Shown here piece by piece: positions 44,401 through 57,146 of a DNA stretch of 64,000 nucleotides. The notes beneath the pieces are model-generated. The model worked only from the letters and a program-made list of their open reading frames with translations, had not been told where the DNA came from and did no database searches. The stretch is taken from NCBI RefSeq assembly GCF_000150955.2, contig NC_011695.1:310001-374000 (forward strand). The letters are read 5' to 3'. The position numbers were made by a program, and so were the translations under genes. Every line of letters begins with the position of its first letter. Positions within the stretch are counted from its first letter, which is position 1. Origin of the DNA: Phaeodactylum tricornutum CCAP 1055/1. Taxonomy: Eukaryota > Bacillariophyta > Bacillariophyceae > Surirellales > Neidiaceae.

Positions 44401-46096
44401 CTCGAATGAAGGTCTAGGCGTGCGCGCACAAGATGGCACGGACGCAGTCCAAGACGACACTAGGGAGGACGATGACGCTGGTGGTGATGGCAAAGGCGAA
44501 GAGGAAGAGGTAAACGGTCAAGATACCCAGGCTTCCGAGATGGAGCCGTCTGGTGCGGGTGGTAGCAGCTCTGGGGCCAACCAAGGCCAAGGTTTGACAA
44601 ATGAGGGACAAAATTGGGACACGAGTCAGCCTTTCGACGAGATTCCCAATCCACTCAAGAACCCAGGAGATGCCACAAAATACTGGCACCGAAGACTGAA
44701 CATTGTCCAACCGGAAGGCAGCAATGATGAATTGCTTGAAATAAATGACCAACTTGAACAGCAGAAGACGAATGAAAACGCTCAAGGGGACTTTGAATAC
44801 GTCGGCGAGAACCAGCAGGGCACCACACAAGCCTTAGGGGAAGTAGAAGACACGGAAGCTATGGATTTAGACGAAATTGAAGCGGAGGTGCAAGGCGAAA
44901 GCGTCCTCGAAAAGGAACCCCAAAGGACCGTCACCGACGAGAAATCACAGGAAAAGCGCAGGTCTCAAACGAACAAAGATCGTGGTCCAACTGCAACAAA
45001 GGACGAGAACGCCCCAAATGACAATGAGGATACCATGGACGAAGACGGAAATGACTTCGTCGACCGAGACGAAGCTAGCGGCGAAAATGTCAACGAGAAC
45101 GATAGCGAGCAACATGCGACTGGCAATCAGGTTATGGCGGACTTGTCCCAGCTCCAAGTACAGGATGACTCGGTCGCTCTAGAAATTTATCGTGATACAA
45201 TTGTTGAAGAAAGCGTCTTGACGGGTGCCTCACTGGCTGACCAGGACGCGGCCCGGGCGCAATGGAGCATGATTGTGGGGAATACGCATAGTTTGTCACG
45301 CCGCTTGTGCGAAAAGCTCCGTCTAGTGTTGGAACCCCTTGTGGCCTCCAAACTTCGTGGAGATTATCGGACAGGCAAACGCATTAACATGAAACGTGTG
45401 ATTGGCTATGTGGCGAGTGGTTACCGTAAGGATAAAATCTGGTTGCGTCGGACGAAACCGGCAAAACGAGATTACCGGATTCTGCTGGCTGTGGACGACT
45501 CGGAAAGTATGAAAGCTGGCGCTGGTGATATAGCCTTACACGCCTTGGCTACCTTGGCCAACGGAATGGGGCAGTTGGATGTCGGTGAATTGGGCGTGGC
45601 GAGTTTTGGCAATGAAATGCGACTACTTCACGACTTCCACCAACCCTTTACTGCGGAAAGTGGGGCCAATGTGGTTCGGAACTTTACGTTTGCTCAACCG
45701 CGAACTCGGACAGCACTGTGCGTAGAAAGTGCGCTACAAGCGCTTGATGCCGCGGGGGGCAACTCATCGATGCAACTGGTCTTTCTGATCAGTGATGGTC
45801 GGATTGAACGGGATAGTAGGGAAACGTTGCGACGGTTGATTCGTGAAATGATGGAACGCAATATCTTGTTGGCCATGGTTATTGTGGAGAGCAGCGCAAA
45901 CGCTCGGAGTAGTAGCATTGTGAATATGAAGGAAGTCTCCTTCGAAAACGGCAAACCCAAAGTCAAGTCTTTCATCGAAGATTATCCTTTTCCATACTAT
46001 ATTGTCTTGAACGATATGCAGACTTTGCCGGAAGTTTTGGGTGACGCCTTGCGACAGTGGTTTGAGATGCTTTTACGTCTGCAGACCAAATCGTGA
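29484..46096 (+). CDS. MDN1: Midasin (REA1/MDN1), giant AAA+ ribosome-assembly ATPase
   Basis: Exons 29484-33897 and 33969-46096 over a 71-bp intron (GTAAGC...CTTGTAG) encode 5513 residues, in the usual size range (yeast about 4900, human about 5600). Midasin strips assembly factors such as Ytm1 and Rsa4 from pre-60S particles. Six AAA+ modules are recognisable by their P-loops at about residues 389 (GPAGSGKSS), 735 (GETGCGKTT), 1167 (GPTSAGKTS), 1470 (GDTGCGKTT), 1925 (GSPGVGKTT) and 2247 (GPAVVGKSS). Modules 2-5 have good Walker B motifs (LLDEINLAS and similar). Module 1 has LLEDLDS, and module 6 has LHLKHVNLCP, lacking the acidic pair. A long helical linker follows, then a Glu/Asp-rich region (about 4620-5190) and the C-terminal MIDAS domain with DDSESM (about 5312), the metal site that binds ubiquitin-like domains of its substrates. 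The intron cuts inside the fourth P-loop codon block. Assignment is certain. Confidence 0.97.
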
Positions 46097-46475
46097 TCAA
46101 GAATTTAAAGAAGGGACCGCAAACTGTGTACCTGCCAATAGGTAGCTAAAAATTATAACGTAACCAAACTAGTATAAATGTATGGTACATTGGAAATAGT
46201 TGTCTCTTCTACCATTTTGCGCCTAGTCCCACAAATTGGATGGAGCGACGGACTGGCGTCGGCCGGTACTTCACTTCATTTCGCTCATAACCCGATTTCT
46301 CGCCACGCAAGATTGTCAGGGTTTCGAGACCTACCGGTGTTCGTCGGGATGGAATATGTTGACCCTGAAATGTGGCCATGAAGACGACTGACTGTTAGCG
46401 AGTACTGTGTCGGTAAAATTTTCAATTTTCGCCATCTCCTCGTATCACTTTCTTCTTTCAAACATTCCAGACACA
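46097..46475. other. Intergenic between MDN1 and the RlmN-like gene
   Basis: 379 bp, no gene seen. A possible acceptor (ACATTCCAG) five bases before ATG 46476 suggests a 5'-UTR intron. Confidence 0.4.
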
Positions 46476-48310
46476 ATGGTAGCCCCTCTCCCTTCTCCAT
46501 ACGACAGCAAAACTGGTTCCGGTAGCGTACGGCGTCGCCGGAAAGCGCCCTTTCCCAACTCGATTCTCGATCGGCGTGCCCTGGTGCAAGCCTTGGAAGA
46601 CCGGAATCTGATGATTTCTCCTTTCCACATCACAGCCTTTTACGCGGCACTCCATCGCCAGCACTATCCCGATCTTCCTACCTTTGTAGCGAACTACTAC
46701 AAATTTGAAAATGGGGAGACCTCCTCGGGCCCGACTGTGGTGCGGCCGTTGAAGAATCGCGTCTCCACTAAAAAGAATCGGAACAAGTCGCAGCTGCCCC
46801 GCAAATTCCTGGACTTTCTGCAAGAAGACGCCCAAAGCAGTGGATTTGTTACGGTGACTTCCCGCATTGAGTTTGCCCAAACCTCCGCCGATCGGTCCAC
46901 CACGAAGCTGGCTGTACAACTGCACGACGGACAGTTGGTCGAATCGGTCTTGATGCGTTACGTTTCGACGGCTACAAGCAACAACTCCCGGGCCTCGCTC
47001 TGCGTGAGTAGTCAGTGCGGCTGTGCCATGGGTTGCACCTTTTGTGCCACCGGTACCATGGGACTGTCGGGAAATTTGACGGCGGGCGAGATTTTGGAAC
47101 AAATCGTGCATGCCGACGCGCTGCTCGCCGACGAATGGCAACAAATGCAACAGAAAGACGGGTTGGAAAACAAAGAAAATAGTGACGACGGGACGGACAT
47201 TTCTCAAATTTCCCAACAGCCTTTGCCTAAGCTAGATCTTGTGCGAAATGTGGTACGTGTTGGCCATTCGTGGCTGCGAGAATTTGATACTTGTGGAATA
47301 TCTGGATTGGGTCCTAATCAGCATGTATTTGAATTACATTACATTAGGTTTTCATGGGCATGGGAGAACCACTGGACAACTACAGCAATGTAGTAGAAGC
47401 CTGTCGAGCCCTGATTGATCGCCAGCGTTGGAATCTGGCGCACGGCAGGGTTACGGTCAGTACGGTCGGATTGGTGTCACAGATTCGGAAACTCACGGCG
47501 GAACTGCCCGAAGTAAGTCTAGCCTTGTCCTTGCATGCTCCGAACCAGCAAGATCGCCAGGCTATTGTCCCCACGGCCAAGCACTATCCGTTAGAAGATT
47601 TGATTGACGCATTAGATCAACATATGATGGCATATCTCCAAAAGAGGACAAACCGTGGCAATGGAACGAGCGGCTCATCCCGTCACTATACTGCAGCCGA
47701 ACGAATTAAGGAAAGTACGCGACGGAGAGCCATGATTGAATACGTCATGTTGGAAGGTCCCACCTCGACATTGGAATGTGCCCATCAGTTGGGGAAGCTG
47801 TGCGAGAATCGTCATTTGGTCGTCAATCTCATTCCCTACAATCAGACCAATGTACGGGACGTATTGCGCTGCCCAAGCCGCGAACACATGGAAGAATTCC
47901 GGGAAATTGTGGCATCGTACGGGTCTTTCTGCACTATTCGCAAGACTATGGGAGCCGATATCGACAGCGCTTGTGGACAGCTTATCACGCTCCGCGAAAA
48001 CAAGCAATCGCAAAATGAACACAACGCGAAGGGTGACGTTAAAGATATTGAAGATGGTGGCAGCGGATGCGGAGGAGGAACAAAACAACAGGCATTAGCT
48101 ACATCCTCAGGAGGGTCCGTGAGGCGTAAAGTTGAAGTAGCTGAGGTATTGGGAAAAGGACAGCTATCTGACCACTCCGCATGTAGCCATACAGAACAAG
48201 GAGTCAATTTGGAAGCTTGGATTAGACCCTTGGCTCTCGCTACAACTTTGGCTGGAAGCTGTTTTATGATATCTATTGCGCTCGCTATACGCCAACGCAG
48301 GCGACAATAA
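46476..48310 (+). CDS. RlmN-type radical SAM rRNA (adenine-C2) methyltransferase with C-terminal membrane segment
   Basis: Exons 46476-47252 and 47348-48310 over a 95-bp intron (GTACGT...CATTAG) give 579 residues; RNVV-FMGMGEPLDN is restored across it. The enzyme methylates C2 of an adenine in large rRNA (bacterial A2503) using S-adenosylmethionine and an iron-sulfur cluster. Visible are the [4Fe-4S] site CGCAMGCTFC (CxxxCxxC), the methyl-carrying cysteine in ADIDSACGQL, the second catalytic cysteine in SLCVSSQCG, and the SAM-binding GMGEPL and SLHAPN. Insertions rich in Glu, Asp and Gln lie after the cluster. The C-terminus is odd: a final span of about 20 hydrophobic residues (IRPLALATTLAGSCFMISIA) followed by RQRRRQ looks like a tail anchor, absent from bacterial RlmN. 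Nuclear RlmN homologues generally serve organelle rRNA. Confidence 0.9.
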
Positions 48311-48500
48311 GAAACGAGTCAGACTGGATGTATTGATAGCACTTCTGTATGGTAGCGCTAGTATGTTGGTTTGTTTTATGAGTTTTTGGTAGTTGTCCAA
48401 AGGGTCGAAATGTGACCGCTTTCTCGCTAGGACGCTTCAGCGGACGTCGAATTCAGGCTAGTTTGGGAGAGAACCTCGTCGTGTTGCGTGCTTCCCTCAC

Positions 48501-49264
48501 TCAGACGGAAACCGGAATCGCCTCCACGACTCCAATCTTACGCCGCTTATTGGAAATCTGGACCGGCGAAATACACGGCATGCGCATACAATCAGCTTGG
48601 ATTGTTATTTGCGGAACTTCCATAAAATGGTGGTACTGCGGCATTCCTCGGTAGAAAGCGGGTTGGTAAGAAGAATGGGCGTAGATGGGTCGAGGGTGCT
48701 GAATTTGTACAGAGGCTGATGCAGCAGTGGTGGCTCGTTCTTCACGTTCCTTTTGAATTTTGTGCAAATGACGACGACGAAGCAGCTTGCGTCGAATGAA
48801 AAATGTATTCGACTGATCGCTTTGGTTCCCATGTTCTACGAGGTTAAGGAAGACATGAGCAACTGCTGTTGATTGATTTCTAAAAGAAACATATGAGAAA
48901 TGTTTAACATACCTGCTGCCCCAACAGAATGGCTCGGGCGACCCAGTAGTTGATCAAGAAGTAAGGACCCCAAAAGTGGACCCTTGGAATTGTCGACAGC
49001 AGCCTTGGGCACTTCGAGCGCCACCCCTCCCATGCTCTGCTGATGCTTAAATTCCCCTGAAGAAGTCAACTCTTGGTCACGGCTCCGTACACAACGATTT
49101 TTGGTTTTGTCGATGCCGACCTCCGATCCAACCGAAGGACGGTGACAGCAGGCTTCAAAAAGATCCAGCAAACTGCGCGGTCGCAACGGCACAACCACGG
49201 CGAAACGATCGGTTCGAGGATCGTGGTAAACCTTCCGAAGGTTGTTGTTGGTGTAGTGATTCAT
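48501..49264 (-). CDS. Two-exon hypothetical protein
   Basis: Exons 48913-49264 and 48501-48865 (minus strand) joined over a very short 47-bp intron (GTATGT...CAACAG) give 238 residues. The phase matches (one base plus two), turning two partial ORFs into a continuous protein: ...SHSVGAA then VAHVFLNLVEHGNQSDQ. The first exon begins MNHYTNNNLRKVYHDPRTDR and includes AVVVPLRPRSLLDLFEACCH; the second has a basic helix (RRKLLRRRHLHKIQKEREER) and a Tyr/His/Pro-rich stretch. No membrane span or known domain. The intron is shorter than the others in this window, so this model is less certain; alternative acceptors within the same 60 bases cannot be excluded. Confidence 0.55.
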
Positions 49265-49812
49265 GATATCGAAACGGTGATTTGGAGGGTTGCACGAAAA
49301 AGCTGTGTTCGGATAGCCTGAGGGGTGAAGAAGGATTCAAACAGTGTGGAACGGGACGAGGCACAACAGCATTTTCAATTTGTGAGGTGATGAATAAGGG
49401 GCATAGCCGTTGCTATGTATGTAACGGGTTCAAACAACGGGGATACGAATATTTGAAACAAATTGTTGATCGCGCATATCGTTCTCGGTTCGCGCCATCC
49501 ATATAACCTTCAGTATCGTAGGAAAGGAAATGATCATTTGTACAGGGATACTTAGAAAAAAACCATCAGAATCTTTTCAGTCCTGATTCTACGGGATAGA
49601 GCAGAAAAACGTCTACTGACTTTCTCAGTTTTCGCAACCCCCAAAGAGATTGTTGGCGATCATCAAAATATCATACCAAGTCCTTGTTGGAATGGGGAAA
49701 GGAGATTCCTCTCTGTTCTAATTGGATCCATCTGACACGCTCAGCCTGGCCTTTGGGAGCCCTATAGGGATTTACAGTTACAGTTAGTAAACTTATTACG
49801 GAGGTTAGGGTG
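49265..49812. other. Intergenic, no gene seen
   Basis: 548 bp upstream of the hypothetical gene and downstream of the fusion gene. No repeat or domain recognised. Confidence 0.45.
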
Positions 49813-52425
49813 TTAGGTGCTATCTTTCACTTCAGGCGTGAACCACACGAGCGAGAACCGCTCACCATGGTATGAATTCGTCCAATGCCGTAGTTTCCAG
49901 CCATCAAACTCCAAAGGCTCGTAGCGAATATCGTGCATGTTACCCTCTACCACTAACTCTCCACCACTATAATCTCCCAGTCCCACGATCATGCTTAAGC
50001 TTTGTCCAGCTCCGCGACCGCTGTCCACATGCGGTGTAAACCGAGCGTTGCAATTGATCGCACAATGTGAGGAAGGAGGACGCGGCTCTCCTCGTTTCCG
50101 ATGAATCCCGATACCGGCATCGCCGTTAGCCTGTTTTAAATTGTGCTCTGACAAAGATGCTTCCAACGCAAACACTGCTTGGACTAGATCCGGAAACAGT
50201 CGATTTGCGCGTGGCAGCGGGTTGGCACCAACAGCGTCTCGGTACAGTCCATCCCGAAAGGTGGGATTGACAACGGTAAACGATCCACCAGCACGAGCGT
50301 CCTTAGAATCGTGTCGTAGATCGTCTCGCCGAATCACGTTGGACCGGGCAATTGAAGTTTCGGGCCAACATCCCTCGCTGATGATCTTGCGAAGTTCACC
50401 CAGCGCTGCTTGAAAGCTGTTAGGAGCAGCCGGTAGTGACAACAGATTTGAATCGGTTTTGGACCAGTCATCCATCCCAAGGTTCATTTCGTTCGCAGCG
50501 TATTTGAGCCTCGTCAGCCATTCAGACTCTTCTTGCCGCAATTTCTCGGAATTTCGTTGGCGCAAGAGCTCGGACTGGACCCAAACCGTGGCATCGTCCG
50601 CAGTACCGCCATTCAGCTGGACGACCTCTTCACCGACAAAAACTTGCTCTCCCGTCCGTTGCTCATCAAAATGAAAGCGGGCACCCTGTAAGTAGAGACG
50701 ACCACCGGGGGCTATCGGAGTTTTAGTAAAGACGTCAGGTCGGGTGGCCACCTCGAATACGTCCGACGGAGTGTAACCGTGCGTGGCAGCCAATGCCGTT
50801 GCGACAATCCGCCGGATCTGCTGGGCAACAAAATTGTCTCCACGAAATTCCAGGACGGCAATGGCTTCTTCTCGACTATTTTTCGAGGCTGTAGTAGGAA
50901 GATTATCAAGGGACACTCTGGTATTGCTTGACCAAAATTCAACAATCCTCGCGCGATCAAGTACACGCCAGACGGGCTCCTGGTTTGGACTGGCGTCGCC
51001 GCGTAGCTCTGGATCGGCAAAATTGTGCCACGCTCGTTTGGCCTTGTGCGCCAATGTTCCGTAACGGCTTGAAGCCAATTTAAGCTCGAAAGGTAACGCA
51101 CTGAATCCGTTCGAATCGTTCGTACCCACCTCAGTACTCTCACCATCATTAGCGGGACTCGTACTCTGCAAAGGCTTGCGACGTACACGGCGGTTCGGTA
51201 CCGCCACACTCTCAGCCGCGCGCAATGCGTCCCGCAATTTGCGCAAGGCATCGGACGGAGGTGGAGTTACGAATCGATTCGTGTGCAAACCGCCTTTTTC
51301 TTTTCCATCACTGTTCGCATCACGGGATTGTTGTTGTTTGCTGTCGCGTAACCACCATCGTTCGAGTTCGTCGCCGTCCGGCAACCACCGCAAGGGTAAC
51401 AGATAGTGGTAAACTTGCTGCGTACAACTGCGCTCGGCGTGTAATCTCCGCGAGGAAGACAAGTACTTGGCGGATACGACGCGTATTCGCAACGAGTCGT
51501 CCTCGTTGGCCGTTGCGTGTGTGAGATAGTCTTGCGTCAAATTGAGCAGTCTCGGCAAGCGTGCGCGACAAGATTCGTCCGACCCCGGCAACGTCGGTGG
51601 TCCCCAATAGCTCAAGGTAATCACGTCTCCGGCAGCCGCCGTATCGACCGGCTGCGACAAGATCCAGTGTCGTTGGTTGGCGACCGTCACCTGGGTACTA
51701 CTCGGACCAAGGGTTACGATTGGCGCAGACACAGTCACGGTCGCGTTGGTAGTACCACGATGTTCGTTGATGGGATCTGTGCGGCCCGCCGCGTCCGCAT
51801 TCAAGGCGTATTCCACAGCCTTCCGCAGTAGAATTCCCGCCCGTTCCGCTTCGGGACGACGTGTGGACGTTGGGTTTCCGAAACTTGCTGACGCACTAGC
51901 CACACCCGTGAAACTAGGCACGGGGTCCTTCCCACGGACGTAGGCAATTTGCCAGGCCATGTCGTACCGCACGTTGGCGTGTGTGATCGGGTGGAGTGAC
52001 TCCGGCCCGCCGCCGTTGGCTTCGCGTGCACGTGTTCGACAAACCAAATCGGTCCGTAGATGGCGAAACAGGGCGTTCCGTGAACCAAAGGGCAGCTCAC
52101 AAAATTGGCAGACGGGGAGGACCGACTCTGGTACTCGGATTGTCTGGCTTGTGGCGTTCGTGGCAGTACTACTGCTTTTACCACTACTACCACCACCCAC
52201 CTCTGAAGAAACGGTTTCGGGATTGTGGGATACGGCGTTTCGTAGCGACGTGAGCGGATGATCATCGGACGGCCAGTGCTGTCGATCGCCTCTCCGCAGG
52301 CATGACCCCCGAACGAGGGCAAGCTTCGAGGTTGGCGGAAACGAAAAAGCTCGTATCGCTGGTAACACGACAAGGCCAAACCTGATCCACGCTGTCGTGA
52401 AGAGAATCCATCTCCTCGACATCAT
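49813..52425 (-). CDS. Plastid-targeted fusion: zinc finger + TruA-like pseudouridine synthase + 2OG-Fe(II) oxygenase
   Basis: One uninterrupted 870-residue frame from ATG 52425. Residues 1-26 form a signal peptide ending AIRA, with F27 at the cut (RAFSFPP), as in diatom plastid presequences. Then comes a C2HC-type finger: C106 and C109 (VCQFCELPFGSRNAL), H122 and C129 (FRHLRTDLVC). Residues about 150-600 follow the TruA order: a start (YDMAWQIAYVRGKD), a His/Arg block (RRLHAERSCTQQVYHYLLP), and late FRGDNFVAQQIRRIVATALA, comparable to TruA's FxxxxFxxxQVRxM. The catalytic Asp motif RTDxGVHA is not intact; only an isolated AGRTDPINEH and SSTQVTVANQ are near. The last 170 residues look like a 2OG-Fe(II) oxygenase: H799-V-D801, H847 and R856 (in HGERFSLVWF). 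Such a fusion is not one I know. Substrate and activity of both halves are unproven. Confidence 0.72.
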   Translation of the reverse strand: MMSRRWILFTTAWIRFGLVVLPAIRAFSFPPTSKLALVRGSCLRRGDRQHWPSDDHPLTSLRNAVSHNPETVSSEVGGGSSGKSSSTATNATSQTIRVPESVLPVCQFCELPFGSRNALFRHLRTDLVCRTRAREANGGGPESLHPITHANVRYDMAWQIAYVRGKDPVPSFTGVASASASFGNPTSTRRPEAERAGILLRKAVEYALNADAAGRTDPINEHRGTTNATVTVSAPIVTLGPSSTQVTVANQRHWILSQPVDTAAAGDVITLSYWGPPTLPGSDESCRARLPRLLNLTQDYLTHATANEDDSLRIRVVSAKYLSSSRRLHAERSCTQQVYHYLLPLRWLPDGDELERWWLRDSKQQQSRDANSDGKEKGGLHTNRFVTPPPSDALRKLRDALRAAESVAVPNRRVRRKPLQSTSPANDGESTEVGTNDSNGFSALPFELKLASSRYGTLAHKAKRAWHNFADPELRGDASPNQEPVWRVLDRARIVEFWSSNTRVSLDNLPTTASKNSREEAIAVLEFRGDNFVAQQIRRIVATALAATHGYTPSDVFEVATRPDVFTKTPIAPGGRLYLQGARFHFDEQRTGEQVFVGEEVVQLNGGTADDATVWVQSELLRQRNSEKLRQEESEWLTRLKYAANEMNLGMDDWSKTDSNLLSLPAAPNSFQAALGELRKIISEGCWPETSIARSNVIRRDDLRHDSKDARAGGSFTVVNPTFRDGLYRDAVGANPLPRANRLFPDLVQAVFALEASLSEHNLKQANGDAGIGIHRKRGEPRPPSSHCAINCNARFTPHVDSGRGAGQSLSMIVGLGDYSGGELVVEGNMHDIRYEPLEFDGWKLRHWTNSYHGERFSLVWFTPEVKDST

Positions 52426-53151
52426 TGTGGTTGAACGGGAGAGGGTAAAGGAAGAATGCGATCTCCATCAGACTTCCTGCCGTTCTTCATTGCCCATTCC
52501 GGATTCTCCGAACAAAGCATCTCAGAGTCCATCACCAATTCAAAAAAGTCGGAAGTGGACATCAAGCTCCCTTCCATTTCAGCCCCAAACCCTAACCCCT
52601 GAGTTCCCAGCAACTCGAGGCCAGGGCCGTTCCGTTGGTGTTCGGTACACGCATCGCTCACGTCCACAACCTTACCATACAAAACGGTTTTCTCACTCCA
52701 GTTGTCTTTCCCCTACCCCTCCCTACCCATCATCATAACGTGATATCCGACTAACAGTCGTCACCAGTACATCTACTAGCTAGATTAGGAGGAGACATCA
52801 TTCCGAGAGGGTCTCGTCTCCGTGTGTATCACGGCAAGGCATTCTTATTCCCCGTGTTCACTGTCAGTTCTTAGAATAGTCCATGTTTTGGTACAATCAC
52901 AGTCCGTACAGCAGACTGAGCCGATTCATAGATATATAAATCTATTTATAGATTTGATTGCACGGCTTTGTGGTGCTTGGCGCTGCGCACTGAAACTGAC
53001 CGGGGTCGTTTCCACTTTGGAGAACCGACTTTGCTACCGGACATCGGCGTTCTACCGGAGTGATCGACTTGACTCGACAGATCGACATCTCCATCGATAA
53101 TTTCATTGATAAAAGGTCTCATTGACAGTAGCTATAAACGCCTGTCGCTGA
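52426..53151. other. Divergent promoter interval
   Basis: 726 bp between the fusion gene (-) and the DUF1275 gene (+). Only short, domainless frames; imperfect palindromic AT-rich text (GATATATAAATCTATTTATAGATT) near 52930-52955. Confidence 0.4.
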
Positions 53152-54339
53152 ATGTCTCGCCACGGTACGATTCTTCTGTGGTGGTGGTGGATCCTGTCAC
53201 CCCGCGAGGTCACTGCCACTCAGGCCCTCACGTCGTCCGGATCCTCCTTGGGGCTAGGAATAATCGATTACGGGATCTACAATGCTACTATCAGAGGGAC
53301 AAATGGTGCTGCTGCAGCTTTTCGGAAACCCTGGTATGAATTGCGCAGTGGTGCCGCTGTACTGTCCAAATCCCAGGAGGGAACCGGGACGACCAGTGCT
53401 GGTTCGTTTGGTACAACATCTAGGACGACGACAACTTCGACGGCTTCTGCACTCAGAAGTCTATTGTCCAACGCCAATCCTTTGGAACCCCCTACACAAT
53501 TATCACACTCCCGTGATCCTAGAGGCATCTGGCACTTGCTCCCACGATCAAAACCAAACCCACAAGCTCTGTTTATATCCGGCATGGCCTTCCTTGTAGG
53601 GTTCATGGACGTCATTTACGTTCGTCGGTATGGTTGTTACGTCAACATGATGACGGGAAACACAATTCGAGCGGCGACTCAGGCGGCTGAAGGCAATCTA
53701 GGATCCGCCCTTTTTCACGTCGCCCTCGTACTCTGCTACTGCATCGGTGTGGGCTGGCACCGTCGCGTCGCCAACGCCGTCAGTAGCACCAACCTTGGCG
53801 ATACCAGCACTACCAATCACCCCACACTCCGGAGACAACGGTATACTCGCACGCCTCATTTGTACCGCTCCGCCAATGCGCGTCTGGTGTGGGCTGTGGC
53901 ACCCGTGGTGTGGGGCCTCTTTGCCGCTACCGACGTTGTCGCGTACGTACTGCAACAGGGCGTCCGGCGGCACCACTACCCCGAGTCCGCCGCCAACTCG
54001 CGATGGCACGGGGTCTTTTTAGCCACCGCCTTTGGACTGCTCAATAGTACGGCGTCTCATACGACTGGTGGGACCATCTTGTACGCCATGACGGGGCACT
54101 GGACGAAACTGTCACAAAGTATCGTGGATTTATGGGAGGCCGAAACCTTGCGTCGTCGGCACGTGCGGGCCATATTTTCACACGTACGCGTCCTGGCGGC
54201 CTTTGTGAGCGGCATTGTCCTCTCCGTGTGCCTTTACGAACCTTTTCTGGCCCAACTCGAAACCGGGTGGTGGCCGGTGCAGACAACCGTCGGGTCCGTG
54301 TACGCCGGACTGCTGCTCTGGTACGGTCGACGATTGTAA
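53152..54339 (+). CDS. DUF1275 (YoaK-family) integral membrane protein
   Basis: 395 residues. The core has the DUF1275 pattern: FISGMAFLVGFMDVIYVRRYGCYVNMMTGN, where the MTGN block after the first membrane segment is characteristic. Later come LFHVALVLCYCIGVGWH, APVVWGLFAATDVVAYV, FLATAFGLLNSTASHTTGG and the final RVLAAFVSGIVLSVCLYEPF. Five to six membrane segments are likely. An N-terminal hydrophobic and Ser/Thr-rich region of about 130 residues is additional to bacterial members; it starts with a WWWW run (residues 10-13) that could form a signal peptide with what follows. The function of DUF1275 is unknown; membrane transport is often assumed. It is convergent with KARI, 138 bp between the stops. 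Confidence 0.78.
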   Translation: MSRHGTILLWWWWILSPREVTATQALTSSGSSLGLGIIDYGIYNATIRGTNGAAAAFRKPWYELRSGAAVLSKSQEGTGTTSAGSFGTTSRTTTTSTASALRSLLSNANPLEPPTQLSHSRDPRGIWHLLPRSKPNPQALFISGMAFLVGFMDVIYVRRYGCYVNMMTGNTIRAATQAAEGNLGSALFHVALVLCYCIGVGWHRRVANAVSSTNLGDTSTTNHPTLRRQRYTRTPHLYRSANARLVWAVAPVVWGLFAATDVVAYVLQQGVRRHHYPESAANSRWHGVFLATAFGLLNSTASHTTGGTILYAMTGHWTKLSQSIVDLWEAETLRRRHVRAIFSHVRVLAAFVSGIVLSVCLYEPFLAQLETGWWPVQTTVGSVYAGLLLWYGRRL

Positions 54340-54477
54340 CCACGGAACCGTCACGTAAATCGGTATCCACTTTTGCAGATCCTAGACTAGCAGGATAGAC
54401 GAGTATAATAAAGTTGTTTAATTCTTGTATTTGGTGGGGGATTCAAGGTCTCTTCGCGTACCGCATCCATTGCCATT

Positions 54478-56400
<1,923 letters not shown>

Positions 56401-57146
56401 TGTTGGTCGTAGCTTGCGAGGGTGTGCGTTCGGTAGACAACGAAGGAATGAACGAGTCAAAAGTATCGATGCAAAGACGACACGAGTGTGGAAGTACGAA
56501 GCTTCCCCCCTCTCCCCTCTCGTTTGGGTGAGATATCACCGACCGAAGCGGATACCGCCTAGATTTTGCTTACCACCGTCCCTCTCCCGTCGGTTTTTCG
56601 TTGGTTGATGTTCCTCCTCCGGTGAGAACGTCAGGTCCGATCCGGGGCGAGAGCCACGAATTTCTGGCGGGAGGCAGCTTTCCCCGCTATGTATAGCCCA
56701 GAACCATTTCGAATCACTATTGTACGAGACTCACCTTCAGACATCGATTCACGGAGCAACGTGGCCTCCGGACTCCATAGCACCGTCACTTGGTCTGTCC
56801 GAATGGACGATACAAAAATGGAAAATGAGCCATCCACCGTCTGTCCGTTTTCCTCTTCGCGGCGGTGAATTCGACTTCCACGTTGCGAAACCCCCAAGCA
56901 CAATAACCCTGATTGCGTGCGACCCAATTTGTCTCGAGAGACAGGCAACAAAACCTACCCATACTTACTGTTGTGTCACACATCCTTCCCGTCACAGTCA
57001 ATTGGTAACGATACCATACTGGCACGTTGCAAAATTATCCCCAAAACAGAGATTGCCTCGATCTATTATTCATTGTTTCGTGGTCCTTTTATTACTCTAC
57101 GCGTGACACTATTCTGGCAAAGGATCGGTTGCCTTTCTTTCCGATT
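56401..57146. other. Divergent promoter interval
   Basis: 746 bp between KARI (-) and the Got1-like gene (+). A minus-strand frame at 56631-56951 lacks any known domain. No repeat seen. Confidence 0.45.

Noticed and set aside
56631-56951. 106-codon minus-strand ORF upstream of the Got1-like gene
   Set aside because: No domain, no conserved look, sits in a promoter region.
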